Assembly (NCBI RefSeq): GCF_004022265.1 | Contig: NZ_SAVB01000009.1 | Span: 94,505-158,504 of the forward strand | DNA from: Paenirhodobacter ferrireducens | Lineage (GTDB): Bacteria > Pseudomonadota > Alphaproteobacteria > Rhodobacterales > Rhodobacteraceae | Reading direction: 5' to 3' | Length of the DNA stretch: 64,000 nucleotides | In this document: in pieces, positions 27,252-36,203 of the stretch | Layout of the letters: the number at the start of each line of letters is the position of its first letter | Position numbering within the stretch: the first letter of the stretch is position 1 | The notes under the pieces: generated by a model | What the model saw: only the letters and a program-made list of their open reading frames with translations | What the model was told of the DNA's origin: nothing | The model's database searches: none | Position numbers and translations under genes: made by a program

Positions 27252-30200
27252 CGGGCGGCCTCCAGCATCGCAAGCAGGGTTTCGGGCGGGAAGGGCGCGG
27301 TCGCGGGCCAGGCGCCAAGCGCATCGGCGACGGCATTCGCGATCGCCGGCGTCACCGCGCCGATGCCAAGCTCGCCCACCCCGCGCGGGCCGAAGGGGTC
27401 GGCGGGGTCGAGCGGTTCGTGTGCCGTCGCCCGCATCCGCTCGGGCACGTCGCGCACCGTGGGCATCAGATAGCTGTCGAAGTTGCGCGCAAGCGGCCTC
27501 CCGCCCGTCATCGGCATGTCCTCGGTCAGGGTGAAGCCAAGGCCCTGCACCAGCCCGCCCTCCATCTGGCCAAGATACGAGGCCATGTCGATCACCTTGC
27601 CGGCGGCGGTGTGGATCTCGAGGTCGAGCACCCGCACCGCGCCGCTCACCCGGCTGATCGCGACACGGGCGAGGGTGACGCCATAGGCGAAGATGAAGCG
27701 CGCATTGCCGGCGCGGTAGTCGCTTTTCGGGAAGGCGAAGAAGGTCTCGGCGCGCTCGGGCGCCAGCGCGGAAAAGGCGAGGGTGGGGCTGTGGTTGCCG
27801 CCCTCGGCCTGGACCCCGCCCGGCACGATGCGCAGCCGGTCCGCGGGCAGGCCAAGCCGCAGGGAGGCCTGCACGAGGATCTTTTCGGCCAGCGCTGGCG
27901 CCGTCTCCTCGACGCCGCGCCACACGACATAGCCGCCGCGCGAGGCGGTGGTCGAGCCGCTGTCGGGCGCGGTGCCGGTGTCGCCGAAGATCACCTCGAT
28001 GTCCGCGCGTGCGCAGTGCAGCCGTTCGGCCACCGCGGCATGGACCGAGGCCACCATGCCCTGACCGATCTCGTCGAGCCCGGTGAAGACGCGGATCCTG
28101 CCGCCTTCGAGCCGGATCTCGAAACGGGCCTCGTCGGTCGGGATCGTGCCAAGACCGTTGCCCTGATAGTTCAGCGCGATGCCGGTGCCGGTGACCTCGT
28201 CGGCGCGGACCGCGGCGGGCGCCCACAGAGTGGAGGCCGCGGCGACATCGAGCATCTCGGACAGCTTCTCGGTCGGCGCGACTTTCTGGCCGAGGAAGCC
28301 CGGCTCGCCCGCCCGGCGCAGGTTGCGGCGCCGGATCTCGACCGGGTCGAGCCCGCACAGTGCTGCAAGCCGGTCAATCTGGCACTCGATCGCATAGCTC
28401 ATCTGGTTCGCGCCGAAACCGCGGAAGGCGCCGCCGGTGCCGTTGTTGGTATAGGCGAGCCGGCCATGAGTGCGGATGTTCTCGACCCGATAGGGGCCGG
28501 CCGCGTGCTCCATCGCGGTTTCCAGAACGCCCGGCGAGAGCGAGGCATAGGCGCCGCTGTCGGCCAGCGCCTCGACCTCTTGCGCCACCAGTCGCCCCTC
28601 TGCGTCGCAGCCGGTGCGCATGCGGATCACGAAGGGGTTGCGCTTGGTCCCGGCAAGCACGCTTTCGGCGCGGCTCAGATGCAGGCGCACCGGGACGCGG
28701 GCCTTCAGCGCCAGAAGTGCGAGCGCCGGCTGCACGGTCAGCTCGTCCTTGCCGCCGAAAGCGCCGCCGGTCGGAGAGGTGACGACGCGGATCCGGTCCT
28801 CGGGCAGGGCGAGGATGCGGGCCAGCTGCATCCGGTCGCGCGCGCCGTGCTGACCGCCCGCGCAGACGATCACGCCCTCGCCCTCGGGCGCGGCCCAGCC
28901 CCCTTCGGTCTCCATGAAACCGTGCATCTGGCGCGGTGTGACATAGGTGTCCTCGACCACATGCGCGGCGCCGGCAAAGCCCGCGGCCAGATCGCCGCGG
29001 CTCAGCCCGACTTCGGTCACCAGATTGCCGGCGGCATGGAGGGCGGGCGCCCCGGGGGCAAGCGCCGCCTCCATGTCCTCGACCAAGGGCAGCGGGCGAT
29101 AGTCGACGCGGATGAGCGACAGCGCGCGCTCGGCGGTCTCGGCATCGATCGCCGCCACCGCGGCGACCGCATCGCCGAGATAGCGCACCCGGTCGGCGCA
29201 GAGCGCCGGCTGGTCCTGCAACAGGATGCCGAAGGCATTCAGCCCGGGCACGTCGCGATGGGTGACGACGGCGCGCACGCCGGGCAGGGTCTCGGCGGCC
29301 GTGGTGTCGATCGCGAGGATCTCGGCATGGGGATGGGCGGCGCGCAGGATGCGGCCGACCAGCATCCCCTCGGCCCGGACGTCGGTCATGTAGGCGAGCG
29401 TGCCGCGCACCTTGGCGGGCATGTCCTCGCGCATGTGCCAGCGGTCTTCGCCGGCAGTGCGGCTCAGCTCGGTCAGGTCTGGCAGCGGCGCCGGGGCAGG
29501 GCGCGGGCGCGCGGGGCGGCGCAGCGGCGCCAGCCCGACCAGCCCCGCGACCAGTGCATTCGCCGCCACGCGCCGGCGGTAGCGGGCGCTGCGGAAGGCG
29601 CAGTCGGGGGCGGCGATCTCGGCCTCGATCCGGGCGCCGAGCGCCGCGCGGTCGAGCGTGGCGAGCGGCCGGCCGAGCAGCCAGCCCTCGGTTTCCGGCA
29701 GGCGCGCGGGGGCGACCGCGCCGCCGCCGACCGCAAGCCGCACAGCGGTGATGCGGCCGTCTTCCATGCTGAACGAGCCCGCCGCGGCGATGATCGAGGG
29801 GCAGAAGCCCGCCCTCAGCCCGGTCTTGCGCCAGATCTGCCGGGCAAGCGGCAAGACGGTGACGGACAGCACCAGCCCCTCGGGCCGGGCGAGCCAGTCG
29901 GCGAGCGGGCGGGGGCCGTGAGTGGTCCCGACCTGCGCATCAAGCGCAAGAAGGGCAGGAAGAAGGCACCCCGCCCGCCAGCCGATGGTGCCGCCGAGCG
30001 TCGCCAGACGGCGAATGTTCGGGGCGGCCACATCGGCCGCCGCCGCGCTCAGAAGCGGCACTGACTCCCAACGCAGGGTTTCGAGATCGGTTCCCGCGCC
30101 GATCCGGTTTTTCGCGATGCCTTTCGGCAGCAGCGCGCCGATGTCGACCAGATCCGCGGGCACAGGTTTGCCCGCCGCCGCATCCAGACGAAAGGCGGTG

Positions 30201-30277
30201 CCGCCCGCGACCGGGCGCGCCCCTGCGGCGATGCGGGCGAGCGCGTCGTCGAGCGTCGCGGCGCGGGTGACGCTCAT
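27248..30277 (-). CDS. Molybdenum hydroxylase with fused FAD and molybdopterin domains
   Basis: 1009 residues joining two usual subunits. Residues about 1-250 are a CoxM/XdhB-type FAD domain (PVAGGTAF, ATLGGTIG). About 285 to the end is the large molybdopterin domain (HMREDMPAKVRGTLAYMTD, GGAFGGKDEL, GGAFRGFGANQ, SGSTTASRGG) with the catalytic glutamate in the C-terminal GVGELG. The AYRCSFR loop of CO dehydrogenase is absent, so a xanthine-dehydrogenase-like hydroxylase of an N-heterocycle is favoured. ATG 30277 overlaps the oxygenase stop. Such enzymes often need cytidylylated cofactor; a MocA-like gene lies at 46319-46879. Confidence 0.9.
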   Translation of the reverse strand: MSVTRAATLDDALARIAAGARPVAGGTAFRLDAAAGKPVPADLVDIGALLPKGIAKNRIGAGTDLETLRWESVPLLSAAAADVAAPNIRRLATLGGTIGWRAGCLLPALLALDAQVGTTHGPRPLADWLARPEGLVLSVTVLPLARQIWRKTGLRAGFCPSIIAAAGSFSMEDGRITAVRLAVGGGAVAPARLPETEGWLLGRPLATLDRAALGARIEAEIAAPDCAFRSARYRRRVAANALVAGLVGLAPLRRPARPRPAPAPLPDLTELSRTAGEDRWHMREDMPAKVRGTLAYMTDVRAEGMLVGRILRAAHPHAEILAIDTTAAETLPGVRAVVTHRDVPGLNAFGILLQDQPALCADRVRYLGDAVAAVAAIDAETAERALSLIRVDYRPLPLVEDMEAALAPGAPALHAAGNLVTEVGLSRGDLAAGFAGAAHVVEDTYVTPRQMHGFMETEGGWAAPEGEGVIVCAGGQHGARDRMQLARILALPEDRIRVVTSPTGGAFGGKDELTVQPALALLALKARVPVRLHLSRAESVLAGTKRNPFVIRMRTGCDAEGRLVAQEVEALADSGAYASLSPGVLETAMEHAAGPYRVENIRTHGRLAYTNNGTGGAFRGFGANQMSYAIECQIDRLAALCGLDPVEIRRRNLRRAGEPGFLGQKVAPTEKLSEMLDVAAASTLWAPAAVRADEVTGTGIALNYQGNGLGTIPTDEARFEIRLEGGRIRVFTGLDEIGQGMVASVHAAVAERLHCARADIEVIFGDTGTAPDSGSTTASRGGYVVWRGVEETAPALAEKILVQASLRLGLPADRLRIVPGGVQAEGGNHSPTLAFSALAPERAETFFAFPKSDYRAGNARFIFAYGVTLARVAISRVSGAVRVLDLEIHTAAGKVIDMASYLGQMEGGLVQGLGFTLTEDMPMTGGRPLARNFDSYLMPTVRDVPERMRATAHEPLDPADPFGPRGVGELGIGAVTPAIANAVADALGAWPATAPFPPETLLAMLEAAR

Positions 30278-31125
30278 TCGGCGGCCATCGCGACGGGTTC
30301 GGCGGTGGTGCCGAAGGTCAGCCCCTTCTCCTTCAGCCAGCGGCGATAGGCGATCGAGGAGCTGTCGGCGCGGGTCGGGATCTCGGCCCGCGGTTCCAGC
30401 GGCAGCAGCAGCGGGCGCTGGTTCTCGACGATGATCCGGTCTTGCAGGAAGATCACCTGCTCGAAGCGCAGAAGCTGGGTCTGCGTCGCCTGCTGGTCGA
30501 GCAGATACATCACCGGCTGCGCCCGACACAGCCCGGCCTCGATCGGGTGGATGAAAAGCGCGATGGCATCCTGCCGCTCGGGGGCCGAGGGGCAGACGCG
30601 ATAGAGCATGACGACGAAGGGATCGGGCACGCGATAGGTCAGGCGGGCGAATTCGCCCTCGGGCCGGGTGCTGGTCATCTGCGGCTGGAAGAAGGTGCAG
30701 TTCGTCGCCCAGACCTCGTCGACCTCGCGGCGGATCTCGGACTTGTAGCCGGGCACTTCGGTGTGCGGCTCGGAGCCGAGGATGTCGGTGTGCACGAAGG
30801 GAAAATGCGCCATGTCGAGAAAGTTCTCGACCACCCTCAGCCCCGAGGCCCGCATGGTCACCCAACCGCAGGGGACGAAGCGGCGGTCGGGTTCCCCGGC
30901 TTCGGCGATGTCGAAGATCTCGCGCCCGGGGGTGCCGAGCGTGGTCCACAGACAGCCGAATTTCTCGCGCACCGGCAGGGCGCGCGCCCCTGATGTCACC
31001 TGCCGGCCCGGCCCGATGGTGATTGGGTGGCCCAGCAGTTTCGTGTCCTCGACCCGGTCGAGGTCGGCAAGCGTGGCGACCGCGTACCAGGCGTTCAGGG
31101 CGACGGGATCTTGCGTGGCGCTCAT
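30274..31125 (-). CDS. Rieske-type oxygenase catalytic subunit lacking the Rieske domain (copy 1)
   Basis: 283 residues that align with VanA/phenylpropionate-dioxygenase-type alpha subunits. The segment that should hold the CxH...CxxH cluster is missing: LLGHPITIG runs almost directly into PVREKFGCLWTTLG. The catalytic domain is intact, with bridging D104 and iron ligands H107 and H112 (ENFLDMAHFPFVH) and D229 (FLQDRIIVENQRP). ATG 31125 follows GAGGAGG. A second copy is at 44136 and a stand-alone Rieske protein at 36830. It probably receives electrons from that protein in trans; the substrate is unknown. Confidence 0.85.
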   Translation of the reverse strand: MSATQDPVALNAWYAVATLADLDRVEDTKLLGHPITIGPGRQVTSGARALPVREKFGCLWTTLGTPGREIFDIAEAGEPDRRFVPCGWVTMRASGLRVVENFLDMAHFPFVHTDILGSEPHTEVPGYKSEIRREVDEVWATNCTFFQPQMTSTRPEGEFARLTYRVPDPFVVMLYRVCPSAPERQDAIALFIHPIEAGLCRAQPVMYLLDQQATQTQLLRFEQVIFLQDRIIVENQRPLLLPLEPRAEIPTRADSSSIAYRRWLKEKGLTFGTTAEPVAMAAE

Positions 31126-31135
31126 CGTGGCCTCC

Positions 31136-32503
31136 TCAGGCATCGGTCCATTGTTTCGAGGCATTCTCGGCGAGCCACGCCTTGCGGCGGGTGAAAAGGC
31201 CGGGGGCAAGGCGGTCGATGCGGGCGATGATCTCGCCCATGTCGCCGGTCTTGAGTTCGCCATCCTCGACGACGATCGCGCCATTGACCATGGTCATCGC
31301 CACGTCCGAGCCGCGCACCGCATGTACAAGGTTGTGCTGCAGGTTGAACCACTCGCCATCGGGCAGGAAGGGCGTCATCCGCGGCGTGTCGGCGCGCACC
31401 GCGATGATGTCGGCCTTCTTGCCGGGTTCAAGCGCGCCGGTGACCTCGCCGAGCCCCACCGCCTTCGCGCCAAGCGAAGTGCCCATGCGCAGCGCCGTCC
31501 AGCTGTCCATCGCCGCGGCGTCGCGGTGCCGCAGCTTGCCCAGAAGCGAGGCGGTCTTCAGCTCCTCGAACATGTCGAAGTTGTTGTTTTCCTTCTCGCC
31601 ATCGGTGCCAAGCCCGACCGGCACGCCCATCTCCAGCATCTCGGCCACCGGCGCGATGCCCGAGGCGAGCTTCATGTTCGACACCGGGTTATGCGCCACC
31701 GAGACATTGTGGCCCGCGATCATCCCGACCTCGTCGCGGTCGAGCCAGACGGCATGGGCGAACATCGCGTGGCGGGTCTCGAAGAAGCCCAGATCGCGGA
31801 ACACCTCCATCGGGCGGCGGCCATAGCGGCGGTGGAACTCGGCCACCTCGATCTCGGCCTCCGAGCAGTGGGTGTGGAAGGGCACGTCGTATTTCTTCGC
31901 CATGTCGATGGCGCGCTGCTGCCCGGCCTCGTCGGCATAGAAGAGATGCTCGAGCCCGACCCAGACCGAGACCCGGCCCTCCGCGCCACCGTTCCAGCGC
32001 TGGATCAGCGCCTCGTTCATGTCGAGCCGGTCGAAATAGTCGTAATCGGGGTGCTCGCCCACATAGGGCACGGCGATCAGCCGGTTGCCCATCACCTCGG
32101 CGGCCTTGGCCGAGCCCTCCATGAAGCGCCACATGTCGACGACGGTGGTGGTGCCCGAGAGCAGGCTTTCGGCATAGCACAGATAGCTTGCCGCCTCGGC
32201 CTCCTCGGGGCGCAGCATCCGGTGCATCGGGTTGATGTGCAGCGTCAGCCAGTCCCAGACCGGCAGGTGTTCGGCGGTGCCGCGCAGGAAGCCCGAATGG
32301 GCATGGGCGTTGATCAGCCCGGGCATCAGCACGGCGCGGCCCATCGGCTTGACCCTGGCGCCGGGGTGGGCGGCAAGGATCTCGTCGGCGGGGCCAACGG
32401 CGGCGATGGTGTCGCCGCGCACCACGACCGCGCCCCTGGCGATCACCCGCAGCGCGGCATCCATCGTCACCACGGCATCGGCGGTCAGGATCAGGTCGGT
32501 CAT
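31136..32503 (-). CDS. Amidohydrolase, MTA/SAH-deaminase-like
   Basis: 455-residue zinc-type deaminase of the cytosine/guanine deaminase superfamily (MtaD/TrzA branch): metal motif NAHAHSGF, LSGTTTVVDMW, THCSEAEIEVAEF, AHNPVSNMKLASG and the aspartate in GLGTDGEKENNNFD. Family members remove ammonia from adenosine-like or triazine/pterin-like rings. The clustered guanine deaminase and 8-oxoguanine-deaminase-like genes point to an amino-heterocycle here. ATG 32503 overlaps the GMC gene stop (ATGA). Confidence 0.88.
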   Translation of the reverse strand: MTDLILTADAVVTMDAALRVIARGAVVVRGDTIAAVGPADEILAAHPGARVKPMGRAVLMPGLINAHAHSGFLRGTAEHLPVWDWLTLHINPMHRMLRPEEAEAASYLCYAESLLSGTTTVVDMWRFMEGSAKAAEVMGNRLIAVPYVGEHPDYDYFDRLDMNEALIQRWNGGAEGRVSVWVGLEHLFYADEAGQQRAIDMAKKYDVPFHTHCSEAEIEVAEFHRRYGRRPMEVFRDLGFFETRHAMFAHAVWLDRDEVGMIAGHNVSVAHNPVSNMKLASGIAPVAEMLEMGVPVGLGTDGEKENNNFDMFEELKTASLLGKLRHRDAAAMDSWTALRMGTSLGAKAVGLGEVTGALEPGKKADIIAVRADTPRMTPFLPDGEWFNLQHNLVHAVRGSDVAMTMVNGAIVVEDGELKTGDMGEIIARIDRLAPGLFTRRKAWLAENASKQWTDA

Positions 32504-34017
32504 GCGTCCTCCAGAATGAACGTCGCCGCGCGTTCGCCGATCAGGGTCACGGGGGCGTGGGTGTGGCAGGCGGGGATCACCGGGATGACGGAGGCATCCG
32601 CCACCCACAGCCCGCGCGTGCCCCGGACGGCAAGGCGCGAGGTGACCGGGGCCTCGTCCGAGGCCCCCATCCGCGCCGTGCCGCAGCAGTGAAAGAAGGT
32701 CGAGCAGCCGCGCCGCACGAAAGTGTCGAGTGCGTCGCCCGTGAGCCGCCCCTCGGGCGCGGCAAAGCCCGCGAAGAGGCCGGCGAAGGCCGGGCCCGTG
32801 ACCATGTCGAGCAGCGCCTCGACGCCGCGCTTCATCGCCACGAGATCGCGCGGATCGGTGAGCAGGCCGGGGCGGATGTCGAGCGGGTCGTCGACCCCGG
32901 TGCCGGTCAGCCGCAGCCGCCCGCGCGACCACGACCGCATCACGCCGAGGCCAATGGCGAAGAGCGGCCCCTGATCGGGCAGGCGGTAGTGCTCGATCAG
33001 CGCGGGCACCCCCGAGCGGCCCTGGATCGGGAAGGCGAGCAGGTCCGCCTCGGGAAGGCTGGCGTCGGATTTCCAGATCGTCAGCGTGCCGCCGCCGTTC
33101 CCCTGCATCGGGCCGAAGGGTTCGGTCAGGCGGAAATTCAGCGCGCGCAGCAACGGGTGGTCCTGCAGGTTCTGGCCCACGCCCTCGGCCCGCACCCGGC
33201 AGGCAAGGCCAAGGCGGGCGAGCTCGGCCTCGGGGCCGATGCCGGCAAGGGTCAGCAGCCGCGGCGTCTCGAAGGCGCCGGCGGCAAGGATCACGCCGCG
33301 GCGCGCGGTGAAACGGCCGGCCGTGGTCTCGACCCCGGTCGCACGGTCGCCGGTGAAGACGAGGTCCAGCGCCCGGGTCTCGGGGATCAGCGTCACGCCG
33401 CGGCCCAGCATCGGCCGCAGATAGCCGTCGGCCGAGGTCCAGCGCCGCCCGTCCTTCAGGTTGAAATTGCCAAGCGCCACGCCGAGGGGCTCGGGCCCGT
33501 TCGGATCGGCGAGGTCCGGCAGCCCCATCGCGCGCCCGCCCGCCAGCATCGCGCGGGTCAGCGGGTGCTCGGTGCTCGAGCGCTCGATCGACAGCGGGCC
33601 GCCGGTGCCGCGCAGGTCAGTGGCGCCGCCCGCCCAGTTCTCGGCGCGGCGCAGGAAGGGCAGGCCCTCGTCGAAGGACCAGCCCGGCGCCTCGGCGTCC
33701 CAGCGGGCATAGTCGGCGGGGGTGCCGCGATACCACATCATCGCATTGGTGGCCGAGGAGCCGCCCACGGCCTTGCCGCGCGGAATGGCGATGGTGCGGC
33801 CCAGCACCTCGGGGACGGGGGCATAGTCGTGCGCCCAGTCCCAGGCGCTGCGCTGCAACCCGAACCAGCTCGACGGGTCCTCGATCTCGCGCACGCCCTT
33901 CGGGTCGCGCCCGGCCTCGAGCACCAGCACCTCGGCGCCCGCCTCGGCCAGACGCCGCGCCACCGGCGCGCCGCCCGAGCCCGAGCCGATGACGATGAAA
34001 TCGAAGCTGTCCTGCAT
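32500..34017 (-). CDS. GMC family FAD-dependent oxidoreductase
   Basis: 505-residue choline-dehydrogenase-like flavoenzyme that oxidises an alcohol to an aldehyde. The FAD motif IGSGSGGAPVARRLAEAG starts eight residues from the N-terminus. GKAVGGSSATN and the catalytic-region HCCGTARMG and HTHAPVTLIGERAA are present. I chose ATG 34017 because the flavin motif follows directly; an in-frame ATG at 34041 with AGAAGG before it is an alternative. It is in the leftward operon between the decarboxylase and amidohydrolase genes. Confidence 0.92.
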   Translation of the reverse strand: MQDSFDFIVIGSGSGGAPVARRLAEAGAEVLVLEAGRDPKGVREIEDPSSWFGLQRSAWDWAHDYAPVPEVLGRTIAIPRGKAVGGSSATNAMMWYRGTPADYARWDAEAPGWSFDEGLPFLRRAENWAGGATDLRGTGGPLSIERSSTEHPLTRAMLAGGRAMGLPDLADPNGPEPLGVALGNFNLKDGRRWTSADGYLRPMLGRGVTLIPETRALDLVFTGDRATGVETTAGRFTARRGVILAAGAFETPRLLTLAGIGPEAELARLGLACRVRAEGVGQNLQDHPLLRALNFRLTEPFGPMQGNGGGTLTIWKSDASLPEADLLAFPIQGRSGVPALIEHYRLPDQGPLFAIGLGVMRSWSRGRLRLTGTGVDDPLDIRPGLLTDPRDLVAMKRGVEALLDMVTGPAFAGLFAGFAAPEGRLTGDALDTFVRRGCSTFFHCCGTARMGASDEAPVTSRLAVRGTRGLWVADASVIPVIPACHTHAPVTLIGERAATFILEDA

Positions 34018-34063
34018 CGCCCTCGTGCCTTCTGCCCCCATGCCTTCTGTCCAGCGTGCCGTC

Positions 34064-34672
34064 TCAGTTGTGCTCCGAGGGGCCCATGATGGTGATCCCC
34101 TCGCTCGCCTCGACATGGCGCACGAAGATGTACTTGTCCTCGCGCCCGTCGGAGTGCTTGCGGCGGATGTCGGGTTGCACGGCGCCCGCGACCTTGGCGA
34201 CGACGATATAGGGCTCGGCCGCGGCAAGGCCCTTGCGGCAATGGTCCTCGAACTCCTCGAGGGTGCGGGCGGTATAGGCATGGGGCACGCCTGCGCCGCG
34301 CGCGATCGCCGCGATGTCGACCCGGCCGAAGGCGGTGTGGGTCGGCGGGCCGCCGATCGACTGGTAACACTCGTTGTCCCAGACCACGACGAAGAGGTTC
34401 TTCGGCTGCTCGTTGCCCAGCGTGGCGAGGATGCCGAGGTTGAACATCATGCCGCCGTCGGTGTCGAGCGAGACGATGCGGCGATGCGGCAGCCCCGCCG
34501 CCAGACCGAAGGCCTGCGGCGTGACACAGCCCAGCTGCTGCTGGAACAGGCTGGCCGCGCGCATGTGCGGGGCGGCGTTGTACCATTCGTCGACCGAGGC
34601 GCCGAGCGACAGGATCACCAGCTCGTCCGACAGCATCGCGGCCAGTTTCGTCATGCAGTCAAAGCGTTTCAT
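34064..34672 (-). CDS. Thiamine-pyrophosphate decarboxylase, beta (TPP-binding) subunit
   Basis: 202 residues resembling the C-terminal half of sulfopyruvate/phosphonopyruvate decarboxylases (ComE-like). The TPP-metal motif is modified: TDGGMMFNLG with D72 and N78, where most homologues read GDG. NLFVVVWDN follows. The start overlaps the alpha-subunit stop (ATGA), so the two chains are made together. It would decarboxylate a 2-oxo acid; the natural substrate is not evident. Confidence 0.85.
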   Translation of the reverse strand: MKRFDCMTKLAAMLSDELVILSLGASVDEWYNAAPHMRAASLFQQQLGCVTPQAFGLAAGLPHRRIVSLDTDGGMMFNLGILATLGNEQPKNLFVVVWDNECYQSIGGPPTHTAFGRVDIAAIARGAGVPHAYTARTLEEFEDHCRKGLAAAEPYIVVAKVAGAVQPDIRRKHSDGREDKYIFVRHVEASEGITIMGPSEHN

Positions 34673-35169
34673 CGCACGATGCTCCCCGACAGCGCCACCG
34701 CGGTGTGGTAATAGCTGGCATAGGCCAGCTCGTAGGCGTCGACGATCGCCTGCTCAATCCGGGCTTCCTCGCGCTCGACCACATAGGGGATGCGCAGCGC
34801 CTGCAACACCGGCTCCATCGTCACCCCATGCGGCACCGCCCACCAGTTGTTCTCGCCCATGTCGCCGCGATAGCTCATCAGCATCACCACCGGGATGCCG
34901 GCGCCGAGCCCCATCCGGGCGAGCGGTTCGACCGAGGCGCGCAGGCCCGAGTTCTCCATCACCAGCGCCGCGCGCTTGCCCGACAGGAATACGCCGCCGC
35001 AGATCGCCGCGCCCTCGCCCTCGTTGGTGACGCGGATGGTGCGGATGTCGGGATCGGCATCAAGCGCCGGATAGAGCTCCTTGAAGAGCGAATCCGGCAG
35101 GTAGCAGACGATCGAGACGCCTGCGCGCTTGAGGCCGCGGATCACGGCGTCGACGGCGCTTTGCTGCAT
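34669..35169 (-). CDS. Thiamine-pyrophosphate decarboxylase, alpha (PYR) subunit
   Basis: 166 residues matching the N-terminal PYR domain of sulfopyruvate decarboxylase-type enzymes (ComD-like). Block CYLPDSLFKELYPALD is present, as is the glutamate that activates the thiazolium ring in VTNEGEGAAICGG (E50/E52), and GIPVVMLMSYRGDMGE. First gene of the leftward catabolic operon. It lies 84 bp downstream of a GTTGC-N7-GCAAC site attributed to the LysR protein. Confidence 0.86.
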   Translation of the reverse strand: MQQSAVDAVIRGLKRAGVSIVCYLPDSLFKELYPALDADPDIRTIRVTNEGEGAAICGGVFLSGKRAALVMENSGLRASVEPLARMGLGAGIPVVMLMSYRGDMGENNWWAVPHGVTMEPVLQALRIPYVVEREEARIEQAIVDAYELAYASYYHTAVALSGSIVR

Positions 35170-35252
35170 GGGAGAGTCTTTCCTGCGTTGTCTTCCCGCT
35201 CAGCCAACCAGCTTTCCGGTGTTCCGAAAAGACGGTGATTTTCGAACCAGTC

Positions 35253-35269
35253 GTTGCTTAAGGTGCAAC
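35253..35269. promoter_or_regulatory. Candidate LysR operator before the decarboxylase-oxidase operon
   Basis: GTTGC-TTAAGGT-GCAAC is a perfect 5-bp inverted repeat with a 7-bp spacer. It contains the T-N11-A pattern typical of LysR-type regulators. It lies between the lysR stop (35275) and the leftward operon start (35169). The same arrangement, GTTGC-N7-GCAAC, recurs at 37876. Confidence 0.7.
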
Positions 35270-35274
35270 AGGTG

Positions 35275-36195
35275 TCAGGCCAGTCGCTCGAGCGCGAGGC
35301 CGAGCGAGGAGCCAAGCGCCTCGGCCGCCTCCGAGGCCTCGCCCTTCGGCCGCGCAATGAGCGACAGACGCCGCGCGCTGAGGCGCGAATCGGAGAGCGG
35401 GATGAACACCAGCTCGCCGCGCGCGATCTCGGCCTGCACGCCGAGCTGGGTCTGCAACACCGTGCCGAGGCCGCGCTTGGCCAGGTCGATCATCAGCCCG
35501 ATCGAGTTTGTCCGCGCCCGGCGCGAGAATTCGACGAAGCTGCCCGAGAGCACCTGTTCGATCGAGCTGTCGAGGGTGAGCGAATGGTCCGACAGGATCA
35601 CCCGCTCGCCCGCCAGGTCATAGGAGCGCAACGGCCCCTTCTGCTGCGTCAGCCGGGTGCCGGGGGCGACCATCACCCCAAGCGGCAGCTGCACCGCGGT
35701 GATCCGGCGCGCGCCGCGCGGCAGGCGCATGTCGAAGGCGATGGCGATGTCGGCCTCGCCCTGCGTCACCAGATCCACCGCCTCCTGCGAGCCGCAGACA
35801 TGCACGTCGACCGAGATCTCGGGATGGCGGATCCAGAAGGCGGCGAGCACGTCGGGCACCAGCGCGCGCGCCGCACTCTCGATCACCGCAAGTGTCACGG
35901 TGCCGCGCCGCAGCCCCTGAAGATCGCCGATCTCGGTCACCGCGCGGGTCAGCTCGCGGTCGGACTGGCGCAGGTGGTAATGCAGAAGCTCGCCCGCCGA
36001 GGTCAGCTTCAGCCGCTGCTTCTGGCGCTCGAACAGCGGCGTGCCGATGTCCTCCTCCAGCTGCTTGATGGTGCGGCTGACCGAGGAGGGGGCGACGTTC
36101 AGCGCGAGCGCCGCCTGCCGGATCGAGCCGAGCCGCGCCACCAGCATGAAGTGATGCGTGCGCGAGGAGATCAGCCCGAGCCGGTGCAGGTCCAT
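35275..36195 (-). CDS. LysR family transcriptional regulator of the catabolic island
   Basis: 306 residues: winged helix-turn-helix at about residues 9-68 (GSIRQAALALNVAPSSVSRTIKQLEEDIGTPLFER) and a periplasmic-binding-like effector domain (VTLAVIESAARALVPDVL, EADIAIAFDM). I chose ATG 36195, because the in-frame extension to 36969 is antisense noise over the GST gene. It sits between the two halves of the leftward gene set. Matching candidate operators lie just downstream of it and before both operons, so it probably controls the whole island and itself. Confidence 0.92.
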   Translation of the reverse strand: MDLHRLGLISSRTHHFMLVARLGSIRQAALALNVAPSSVSRTIKQLEEDIGTPLFERQKQRLKLTSAGELLHYHLRQSDRELTRAVTEIGDLQGLRRGTVTLAVIESAARALVPDVLAAFWIRHPEISVDVHVCGSQEAVDLVTQGEADIAIAFDMRLPRGARRITAVQLPLGVMVAPGTRLTQQKGPLRSYDLAGERVILSDHSLTLDSSIEQVLSGSFVEFSRRARTNSIGLMIDLAKRGLGTVLQTQLGVQAEIARGELVFIPLSDSRLSARRLSLIARPKGEASEAAEALGSSLGLALERLA

Positions 36196-36203
36196 CTGTG
36201 CCC

